Program-made: the position numbers and the translations under genes
Shown: positions 1-5,435 of the stretch, piece by piece
How positions within the stretch are numbered: the stretch's first letter is position 1
Layout of the letters: each line of letters opens with the position of its first letter
Assembly (NCBI GenBank): GCA_003566215.1
Contig: PXEJ01000378.1
Coordinates: 1-7,873 of the forward strand
From: Cyanobacteria bacterium T3Sed10_376R1m
GTDB taxonomy: Bacteria > Cyanobacteriota > Cyanobacteriia > Cyanobacteriales > Cyanobacteriaceae
DNA: 7,873 bases
Direction: 5' to 3'
Notes under the pieces: generated by a model
The model's input: only the letters and a program-made list of their open reading frames with translations
Told to the model about the DNA's origin: nothing
The model's database searches: none

Positions 1-529
1 ATAAATATATCCAGTAGAAAGACAAGATACCATAGATAAACATGAAGTAGAAGTGCTGAAAACGATGCCAAGGTTTCCACTCTTGATGGGGGTTAAATCT
101 CAATAAAGATAATGTTTCCATATCTGCATCAACATTATCAATGTTAGTATAGGTATGGTGTAAGAAATTATGGGCTTGTCGCCAAAGTTCACTACTTGCG
201 CCAAGAAAATCGAGAGAAAAACCAAATATTTTATTGATTAAAGGATATTTAGAAAAACTATTATGATTAGCATCATGTTGGATGTTAAAACCAATCATCA
301 CATAAAACTGTGATAATAAAAAACCCGTTAATAATCCTAACCAAATATTATGGGTAAAGAAAACTAAGATAATATAAGAAGCAATATAACCGGTAAAAAT
401 TATGGCAGATTTTATGAATAATTTGCTGTTACCTTGATGGTGAGATGCACTTTGAAGAAGGTGATTATCAACACGTTTTTTTAATGTTTGATAGAAGCCT
501 ACTTTATTTGGAAATTTAACAAGGGTCAT
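1..529 (-). CDS. Membrane fatty-acid desaturase, N-terminal part (cut by window edge)
   Basis: This gene reads leftwards from an ATG at 529-527 and gives 176 residues before the window ends, so the C-terminal half is missing. It belongs to the membrane di-iron fatty-acid desaturases, which insert double bonds into acyl chains using O2 and electrons, normally from ferredoxin in cyanobacteria. Two of the three histidine boxes are visible: HDANH at residues 85-89 and HNFLHH (HxxxHH) at 120-125, followed by TYTNID. A third box, QxxHH, should lie beyond the edge. Hydrophobic segments at about 40-60 and 62-83 precede the first box. The sequence around the boxes resembles front-end (delta-6/linoleoyl-CoA type) desaturases. 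However, the stretch after TYTN (IDNVDADMETL) differs from the ILGHDVEIHG-like stretch I remember in DesD, so I give no symbol and the regiospecificity is unknown. No cytochrome b5 domain precedes it. The ribosome-binding site is weak. Confidence 0.9.
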   Translation of the reverse strand, partial: MTLVKFPNKVGFYQTLKKRVDNHLLQSASHHQGNSKLFIKSAIIFTGYIASYIILVFFTHNIWLGLLTGFLLSQFYVMIGFNIQHDANHNSFSKYPLINKIFGFSLDFLGASSELWRQAHNFLHHTYTNIDNVDADMETLSLLRFNPHQEWKPWHRFQHFYFMFIYGILSFYWIYL

Positions 530-616
530 TCTTTATTTTGTTTTGGGAATAAATATTAATTACTTCTTTAAAGGTTATCACAATTAAGATTTAAACTATC
601 ATAAAATATTTTACTT

Positions 617-622
617 ATTATA
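617..622 (-). promoter_or_regulatory. Candidate -10 box for the desaturase gene
   Basis: Read on the minus strand this is TATAAT, a perfect -10 hexamer directly preceded by TG. It would place the transcription start near 610 and give a leader of about 80 bases before the ATG at 529. There is no convincing -35 hexamer at the usual spacing (GGTGAT or TGGTGA). That may mean the promoter needs an activator. The position where the -35 box should be overlaps the inverted repeat at 636-656. Confidence 0.4.
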
Positions 623-635
623 CAGATTGTTACGG

Positions 636-656
636 TGCTATCACCAGAAGTGAGCA
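636..656. promoter_or_regulatory. Imperfect inverted repeat, possible operator between the divergent genes
   Basis: The sequence TGC-TA-TCAC-CAGAA-GTGA-GCA pairs as TCAC/GTGA around a five-base centre, then TGC/GCA outside with two unpaired bases on the left. It lies where a -35 box for the desaturase would be, and about 65 bases before the start of the BlaI-like gene. Repressors of the BlaI/MecI/CopY group bind short dyads and usually control their own promoter, so this is a reasonable operator candidate. It does not match the TACA/TGTA core known from staphylococcal sites. A nearby TACAGATTGTTA at 621-632 is closer to that core but is imperfect. Confidence 0.25.
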
Positions 657-687
657 GATTTTAATAAGTGAAAGGCACAATTTATGA

Positions 688-693
688 TAGAAT
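688..693 (+). promoter_or_regulatory. Candidate -10 box for the repressor/protease pair
   Basis: TAGAAT matches five of six bases of the -10 consensus and lies 27 bases before the ATG at 721. An overlapping alternative, TATGAT, sits at 683-688. Neither has a good -35 hexamer at 16-18 bases, so the assignment is tentative. The resulting leader would be about 20 bases long. No Shine-Dalgarno sequence is seen before the start codon. Confidence 0.3.
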
Positions 694-720
694 ATCCTAC
701 ATTTACAGAATCAAAAACTA

Positions 721-1143
721 ATGTCTTTTTTACCGAAATATAGACCAGAAAAACTGTCTTTAGGATTTTTAGAACAGGAGATCTTGGAAATTTTGTGGGA
801 TTTGCATACTGCCACTGTTAAAGATGTTCACGATCGCATTTTAACAGATCCTGACCGTGAATTGGCTTACGCTTCAGTCACAACCGTCTTACATCGTTTG
901 ACGAAGAAAGGATGGTTAAAATATGAAAAAAAAGGAAGAGCCTTTTATTGGAGTCCCCTAATTTCTCGCTCCCAAGCTCAAGCTATTCAATCCTATGAAC
1001 AGTTGCAAAATTTTTTGGCAGTGAGTAACCCTGATTTAGTTGCCTCCTTTGCCGATAGTCTTGATACTACCAGTGTTGAGCAAATAAGTGCGATCGCATC
1101 TCGTCTTCAAGAAATTCGTCAACAAAGAAAGGAGAAAAAATAA
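721..1143 (+). CDS. BlaI/MecI/CopY-family transcriptional repressor
   Basis: This 140-residue protein is a winged-helix DNA-binding repressor of the family that controls beta-lactamase, mecA or copper genes in other bacteria. The N-terminal domain shows the family signatures: LGFLEQEILEILW (residues 14-26), TVKDVHDRI (32-40), the recognition-helix region AYASVTTVLHRL (49-60), and KKGWLKYEKKGRAFYWSP (62-79), which forms the wing. Residues 81-135 form the helical dimerisation tail, ending in a basic RQQRKEKK. The length is close to that of staphylococcal BlaI (126 residues). The tail LVASFADSL aligns with the part of BlaI where BlaR1 cuts. The neighbouring M56 protease starts on the base after this stop codon, so the two are co-transcribed and the protease is the likely inactivator. 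The regulated genes are not known. The start is the only sensible ATG, although it lacks a Shine-Dalgarno sequence. Confidence 0.93.
   Translation: MSFLPKYRPEKLSLGFLEQEILEILWDLHTATVKDVHDRILTDPDRELAYASVTTVLHRLTKKGWLKYEKKGRAFYWSPLISRSQAQAIQSYEQLQNFLAVSNPDLVASFADSLDTTSVEQISAIASRLQEIRQQRKEKK
1090..1097. repeat. HIP1 octamers (first of five)
   Basis: The palindrome GCGATCGC, the highly iterated palindrome of cyanobacterial genomes, occurs here and at 2065-2072, 3323-3330, 6700-6707 and 7441-7448. All five lie inside coding sequences. In DNA with so few G and C bases even one would be unexpected by chance in about 8 kb, so this is good evidence for the host group. Several seven-base variants are also present, for example around 832, 2223, 6261 and 6374. 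Confidence 0.95.
1128..1134 (+). promoter_or_regulatory. Shine-Dalgarno site for the M56 protease gene
   Basis: AAAGGAG ends nine bases before the ATG at 1144 and lies inside the last codons of the repressor gene. It is the clearest ribosome-binding site in the window. It supports both the chosen start and translation of the protease from the shared mRNA. Confidence 0.7.
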
Positions 1144-2019
1144 ATGCACTTTTTAGTTATGATTATAGCCACTATTTTGGCTTATTTAATCAGAATAATC
1201 AGTCAACAAAATTATTTTCAAAAAAAACAAAATTGGAATATCTCCCTATTCTTTTTTATTGTTCCCGTTTTATTAGTTTTAATGAGTAGCATTGCAATTG
1301 TAGCAATGGGTTATCAAGGGCAGATGTGGGGCATTAAAGCCACCATGATAAGCTATATACTAGCTTGGCTTTGTCTTAGCTATGCTGTGATAAATTTACT
1401 CATTTATTACCTAGAAATTAAGAAAATATCTACCAAAATTAGTCAATTATCTGAAGAAACAATATTAAATAATAAAGTTAAAATTCTCAATACATCTTTT
1501 CCCTATGCTGGTTTAATGGGTTTTACCAAAGGAAATAAAAAACTTTTAAATCCTTGTTTTGGGTCTTATTTAGTCTTAAGTAAAGGATTAATTGAACTGT
1601 TATCAAAAGAACATTTACAAGCAGTAATTAGCCACGAAAAAGCCCATCAAAAACATCAAGATCCTTTAATTTTCTTTTGCCTATCTTACTGTAAAAAAAT
1701 AACTTTTTGGCTTCCTAACAATGAACAACTATGGAATGATTTAGTTCTATTACGAGAATTAAGGGCAGATAAAACTGCTTCTAAATCCGTTGATTTTTTA
1801 CTTTTAGCTGAGTCATTATTAATGGTTACACAAAAAGCCATGGAACAAAAAAATCCTGTTGATTATGAATTTATTTGTCCTTTTATGAACTCTCGTTTAA
1901 ACGAAAGAATAGAGGCTTTAATTAATCAAAATGATTCCCCAGAAATTATTATTTGGCATCAATTAAGTTGGATTATTGTTGTTTTTATTCCCTTCCTAAT
2001 TATTCCTTTTCATCAGTAG
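1144..2019 (+). CDS. M56-family (BlaR1-type) integral membrane zinc protease without sensor domain
   Basis: This 291-residue membrane protein has the gluzincin motif HEKAH at residues 164-168. The likely third zinc ligand is Glu205 in RELRADKTA (204-212), the usual M56 arrangement. Hydrophobic segments at about 2-20, 33-56, 68-90 and 272-289 frame a catalytic loop of about 180 residues. This matches BlaR1, where the protease domain lies in the cytoplasm between helices three and four. BlaR1 then continues outside the cell into a penicillin-binding domain; this protein stops two residues after the fourth helix. RLNERIEAL (251-259) is another typical M56 piece. It starts immediately after the stop of the repressor gene (TAA then ATG) with a good ribosome-binding site, so its substrate is very probably that repressor. 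What activates it cannot be read from the sequence; beta-lactam sensing by the usual domain is ruled out. Confidence 0.9.
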   Translation: MHFLVMIIATILAYLIRIISQQNYFQKKQNWNISLFFFIVPVLLVLMSSIAIVAMGYQGQMWGIKATMISYILAWLCLSYAVINLLIYYLEIKKISTKISQLSEETILNNKVKILNTSFPYAGLMGFTKGNKKLLNPCFGSYLVLSKGLIELLSKEHLQAVISHEKAHQKHQDPLIFFCLSYCKKITFWLPNNEQLWNDLVLLRELRADKTASKSVDFLLLAESLLMVTQKAMEQKNPVDYEFICPFMNSRLNERIEALINQNDSPEIIIWHQLSWIIVVFIPFLIIPFHQ

Positions 2020-2051
2020 AATATGAAATGTTGATGACTTAATTAAGCATT

Positions 2052-2291
2052 TTATTCATAATTTGCGATCGCACTTATATAAATAAAATGAGCAACAAGA
2101 ATAACACTCCAAACAGCAGTAAACCAAGTAATCCAAGGCCATTGAGCGTGTTCTAAATTGTGAAAAAACCAAGCTCCAGAATTACAAGCAAGAAAAAAGG
2201 CTACATGAAAAGCAAAATTCATGCGATCGTCTAATTTTCTATATTCTAAATCATTTTCTCTATCAGGTTCTCTAGGCCAACGTGGAGGCAT
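2052..2291 (-). CDS. Small conserved two-helix membrane protein (2TM-domain type)
   Basis: This 79-residue protein has a charged N-terminus (MPPRWPREPD, then ENDLEYRKLDDR), followed by two hydrophobic helices at about residues 26-44 and 52-75 joined by FHNLEHAQWPW. I recognise the pattern, including the MPPRWPR start and the CNSGAWFFHNL segment, as a conserved cyanobacterial protein of the 2TM-domain type. No function is known to me. It would sit in the cytoplasmic or thylakoid membrane with a short exposed head. It is convergent with the M56 protease gene, with 32 bases between the two stop codons. It lies 151 bases downstream of the flavoprotein gene. There is no ribosome-binding site before the ATG. 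A TATAAT on the same strand ends only three bases before the ATG, too close to serve this start. Met24 is an alternative start but would remove the conserved N-terminus. Confidence 0.85.
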   Translation of the reverse strand: MPPRWPREPDRENDLEYRKLDDRMNFAFHVAFFLACNSGAWFFHNLEHAQWPWITWFTAVWSVILVAHFIYISAIANYE

Positions 2292-2310
2292 AATATTATA
2301 AATAGACTAA

Positions 2311-2323
2311 CTTTAAACTCTTT
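2311..2323. repeat. Direct repeat, copy 1 of 2
   Basis: CTTTAAACTCTTT occurs here and again, identically, at 2441-2453, exactly 130 bases apart. The two copies bracket the gap between the two-helix protein gene and the flavoprotein gene. The second copy covers the flavoprotein stop codon. The bases just before each copy are similar but not identical. Confidence 0.6.
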
Positions 2324-2440
2324 ATCAATTTTACATCACATTGTCACAAAATATTAACCACCATGAACAAAATAAACAACAGAAACAATAAGAAATAAGG
2401 CAGATGTTGCCGTGACAATATTTTATGAGTAAAGTTAACT

Positions 2441-2453
2441 CTTTAAACTCTTT
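2441..2453. repeat. Direct repeat, copy 2 of 2
   Basis: This is the second identical CTTTAAACTCTTT. It includes the stop codon and last residues of the flavoprotein gene. The repeat may be a duplication scar or simply a product of A+T-rich composition. Confidence 0.6.
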
Positions 2454-3825
2454 TCCAAATAAACCAAGTTTGGAGAAAATCAATTCTAAATTGATTTTGA
2501 TTAATTTTCTGCCATTCTTCTTTAATTTGCTCTATAATTTTCTGGGATGTATCATCAAGAACTTTTATTTGAAATAACTCATAAATAGTTTTATGATTCT
2601 TAATCAAAAGAGAAAAAATAGGTATTAAATTTTGTCCATAATTACCCCATAAATGACAGCCAATAATTTTTTTATCATTATTTAATATAATCTTGAGCAA
2701 CCCTACTTGATTTTCAAGGGTAGCAAAAGAAATAAAATCAGTATTAACTTTAATTGTACTTATTAAGTCACCATAAATATTTTTTGCTTGACTTTCAGTA
2801 TAACCAATCCTCGTTATGGAAGGATTTGTCTGAAGAGTGTAAGGAATAAAGCTATAGTCTATTTTTTCTAAAGGGAAAAAAAGAGCATTTTTTAAAGCAA
2901 TCTCACCTTCTAATGCTGATAAAGTTGGTAAATTATAACCGCCCAATAAATTACCACAGCTATATATTTTGGGGTGATAAGTTTGTAGTCTATTGTTGAC
3001 AACTATTTTTCCTTGATAAAGATTAATACCTGTTTGTTTGAGAGATAAATTATCTGGGTTAATTTTTGTTTTCAAATAACTATTGGTTAAGATAATTTCT
3101 TCCGTGTCAATAGCTTTATCTCCTGCTTGTATCCATTTGCGATTGTCAATACTTTTTACTTGACTTATGTCGCAGTTGTTATAAATTTTTACTCCCCGTA
3201 CTTCTAATTGTGATTGAATTAAAAATGAAATTTCCTTTTCTTCTTGGGGTAATAAAAAGTTACTTTCTGTGAGTAGGGTAACTTTTTTGTTGGCTTGGGA
3301 TAATATTGTTGCAAGGTTAAAGGCGATCGCATCTTCCCCTATAATGACAATATCATCGTAAAAATCATTTAAATCATATTGTTGAAATATATCATAACCC
3401 CTTAAATAACCAACCTGATCAATACCTTTAATAGTAGAATAGCTAGATAAAAAAGAAGATGTTGCCAATAAATAACGGTTAGCAACCAAAATATCTTGAT
3501 TAGTTTTAATACTCAGACTTTTCTGGTGATTAACAAAATCAAAAGAAGAAAAAATTAAATCAACTTCTAAAGTTTGTAATTCAGGTAAATATTGTTGAAT
3601 AATTAATGTTTTAGTTTCCTCAACAATTTCTCGACGATGGTGAAAATAAGCAGAAGATAATAATTGATTTTGTAGTTGATTAAAAATATACCTTTGTGCG
3701 CACGGGGAATCAAAATCTACATCCACAATTAAGGCAACCCTTGCACCTAATTTACTAGCGAATTTGGCACTTCTTATCCCTTCTAAAGTAGCACCAATAA
3801 TAATAACATCATATTTACATTTCAT
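2443..3825 (-). CDS. Degenerate FAD/NAD(P) oxidoreductase of the disulfide-reductase (mercuric reductase/Lpd) fold
   Basis: This 460-residue protein has the length and layout of class I pyridine nucleotide-disulfide oxidoreductases: an FAD-binding fold, a nested NAD(P)-binding fold and a C-terminal dimerisation domain. The FAD fold starts with YDVIIIGATLEG (5-16), with Thr13 in place of the second glycine of GxGxxG. The region that should hold the CxxxxC redox pair has one cysteine only, Cys42. ATSSFLS (121-127) replaces the ATG-type motif. The second nucleotide fold reads IVIIGEDAIAFN (159-170), again without the middle glycine. IYSCGNLLGG (287-296) corresponds to the second FAD motif. The dimerisation domain (about 330-440) is recognisable from RIGYTESQA and IIGCHLWG, but the usual HPTxxE reads DDTSQK. 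It therefore cannot do ordinary disulfide or mercury reduction; the real role is unknown. The gene starts 99 bases after the DUF512 gene on the same strand. Confidence 0.85.
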   Translation of the reverse strand: MKCKYDVIIIGATLEGIRSAKFASKLGARVALIVDVDFDSPCAQRYIFNQLQNQLLSSAYFHHRREIVEETKTLIIQQYLPELQTLEVDLIFSSFDFVNHQKSLSIKTNQDILVANRYLLATSSFLSSYSTIKGIDQVGYLRGYDIFQQYDLNDFYDDIVIIGEDAIAFNLATILSQANKKVTLLTESNFLLPQEEKEISFLIQSQLEVRGVKIYNNCDISQVKSIDNRKWIQAGDKAIDTEEIILTNSYLKTKINPDNLSLKQTGINLYQGKIVVNNRLQTYHPKIYSCGNLLGGYNLPTLSALEGEIALKNALFFPLEKIDYSFIPYTLQTNPSITRIGYTESQAKNIYGDLISTIKVNTDFISFATLENQVGLLKIILNNDKKIIGCHLWGNYGQNLIPIFSLLIKNHKTIYELFQIKVLDDTSQKIIEQIKEEWQKINQNQFRIDFLQTWFIWKRV

Positions 3826-3924
3826 ACTCTAACAATTCTATTTCACCAGTGCAATTATTTACTCAACTGAGATAATACAACCTCATAATTGTCCATGATC
3901 AATTCTTCTCACCATAGCACTTTT

Positions 3925-5238
3925 TCAGCAAAGCTCATTTATTAACTCTTTAATACCATTAACTGGAATAATCTCAATATCAAGACTTTTTTCTAAATCT
4001 TTCACCGTAACATCATCTAAAAATTTTTGTTCATCATGCTTCAACATAACCGAAGGTAACAACACTTTTTTAGCCAAAGGTTTTTGAGGTAATTTCGCTA
4101 ACAAATCTTGTCCTGTCAATAAACCAGTTACAGTAATTTCTTGTCCCCAATAATCACTATTCAAAGCCACTAAATTAACATCTAAATTTTCTACCTCATT
4201 CAAACGATTAACCAAAGGTTGAAAAGCAGTTTCTACCGCATTACCCACAATCCAACTAAAACTTTTAGGCTCACAAATTTTACTAGGTAAATTATCATTA
4301 GCAATAGTTTGAAAATCCTTAATAAACTGCCTAATCGAACCAACACCATTACCAATTTGCGGATAGTCTTCGTAATGAGACTCAGGAGGTAAATCCTCTT
4401 GGGCAATCAAAAACCATTCATCGGCTAACCATGCAAAAGTTGACCCAGATTTTTCCCTGAATTTAGCTTGTAATTGTTGAACTTGCTTAATAACTTCCTT
4501 TGCTTTTTCCCTTGTCACGGGAATTAACTCGTCTTTTTGAGGACGAAATTTAGTTAAACCAACTGGTACAACCGCAGCACTAATTACGGCGGGAATTTCT
4601 CCTTTATGAAAGGAAAATAAATCTTCTAAAGTTGTTTCTAAATGTTGATTGTCATTAATATTAGGACATACTACCACTTGAGCATGAACTTGTAACCTTT
4701 TTTCTTGAAACCATGCTAAATTTTTTTTTATTTCCCCTGCCCGTTGATTTTTTAATAATTTAATACGGATGTCAGGCTCTGTAGCATGAACAGATACATA
4801 CAAAGGAGAAAGACGCATCTGTTCAATTCTAGTCCATTCTTTGGTGCTTAAGTTTGTTAGTGTTAAATAGCTACCATAAAGAAAACTAAGACGATAATCA
4901 TCATCTTTTAGATAAAGGGTTTCTCTTTTGCCTTCCGGTTGTTGGTCAATAAAACAAAAAGGACATTTGTTATTACACTGAATTAAACCATCAAAAAGAG
5001 CAGTTTCAAATTCTAAGCCAATGTTTTCATCATAGTCTTTTTCAATTTCTACCATGTGATTTTTACCGTATTTACCAATAACTTCTAATTCTAAGTATTC
5101 ATCACTACACAAAAATTGATAGTCGATTAAATCCCGTGGGGTTATCCCATTAATGGAAACGATTGCATCTCCTATTTCAAAACCAATTTCAGAGGCAATG
5201 GAGTCGGAGATTACTTTACTAATACGGGCAGGTTTCAT
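3925..5238 (-). CDS. DUF512 family protein: PDZ-like domain plus radical-SAM-like cluster motif
   Basis: This 437-residue protein belongs to the DUF512 family, annotated in cyanobacteria as a putative FeS-containing oxidoreductase (the TIGR03279 model, from memory). The first 60 residues look like a PDZ-type domain (SIASEIGFEIGDAIVSING, 13-31). A cluster motif CNNKCPFC follows at 88-95, giving Cys88, Cys92 and Cys95 in the CxxxCxxC spacing of radical SAM enzymes. The family block IDQQPEGKRETLYLKDDDYR (97-116) comes next, then LYVSVHATEP (146-155). The C-terminal DUF512 part (about 200-410) includes GNGVGSIRQF (297-306), an ITVTGLLTG segment (368-376) and LPSVML (394-399). No signal peptide is seen, so it should be cytosolic. 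The substrate and reaction are unknown to me. The start codon has no strong ribosome-binding site, but the PDZ-like domain begins immediately, which supports it. Confidence 0.92.
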   Translation of the reverse strand: MKPARISKVISDSIASEIGFEIGDAIVSINGITPRDLIDYQFLCSDEYLELEVIGKYGKNHMVEIEKDYDENIGLEFETALFDGLIQCNNKCPFCFIDQQPEGKRETLYLKDDDYRLSFLYGSYLTLTNLSTKEWTRIEQMRLSPLYVSVHATEPDIRIKLLKNQRAGEIKKNLAWFQEKRLQVHAQVVVCPNINDNQHLETTLEDLFSFHKGEIPAVISAAVVPVGLTKFRPQKDELIPVTREKAKEVIKQVQQLQAKFREKSGSTFAWLADEWFLIAQEDLPPESHYEDYPQIGNGVGSIRQFIKDFQTIANDNLPSKICEPKSFSWIVGNAVETAFQPLVNRLNEVENLDVNLVALNSDYWGQEITVTGLLTGQDLLAKLPQKPLAKKVLLPSVMLKHDEQKFLDDVTVKDLEKSLDIEIIPVNGIKELINELC

Positions 5239-5281
5239 TGGCTTTTTTTGATTCTACTGACTTTAAATTTGAGTACGGAGT

Positions 5282-5311
5282 GTTATGGGAAATATTGACG
5301 AATTTTATCAA
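5282..5311 (-). promoter_or_regulatory. Weak candidate promoter for the DUF512 gene
   Basis: On the minus strand TTGATA (5311-5306) is followed after 18 bases by CATAAC (5287-5282). The -35 element is good and the -10 element poor. The position, about 45 bases before the ATG at 5238, is sensible. The 197-base gap after mutL is the reason to expect a separate promoter here. Confidence 0.25.
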
Positions 5312-5341
5312 TGTCGCTCGATTTTATGGAATTAATGTTAG

Positions 5342-5353
5342 ATCTTTAAAGAT
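5342..5353. repeat. Perfect 12-base palindrome in the mutL/DUF512 gap
   Basis: ATCTTTAAAGAT is a perfect palindrome. It lies about 80 bases downstream of the mutL stop and about 100 bases before the DUF512 start codon. It has no T-run beside it and no room for a loop, so it is not a terminator. It could be a protein-binding site or chance in A+T-rich DNA. The rest of the 197-base gap holds no recognisable gene. Confidence 0.4.
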
Positions 5354-5435
5354 AGTTCTATGTAATTCATGGTCATTGATTACTATCTATGAAAATTATG
5401 ACATTTTTCCCCATTTTTGTGAACTGTTTCCCACT

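Noticed and set aside
721..2019. Beta-lactam resistance operon
   Set aside because: The repressor and protease resemble BlaI and BlaR1, but the protease has no penicillin-binding domain and no beta-lactamase or PBP gene is nearby. Resistance should not be inferred.
2026..2052. Possible bidirectional terminator between the convergent genes (AAATG ... CTTAATTAAG ... CATTT)
   Set aside because: The outer arms are only five base pairs and are interrupted by an unpaired TTGATGA. The inner palindrome would leave a three-pair stem. There is no G+C-rich stem and only a short T-run, so it is too weak to call.
2443..3825. Functional mercuric reductase or dihydrolipoamide dehydrogenase
   Set aside because: The redox cysteine pair and the HPTxxE motif are both missing, and no mer genes or 2-oxoacid dehydrogenase genes are adjacent.
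3887..3904. AATTG-N8-CAATT inverted repeat between the DUF512 and flavoprotein genes
   Set aside because: The arms are five A+T-rich pairs with no U-run on either side. It is not convincing as a terminator and no operator is recognised.
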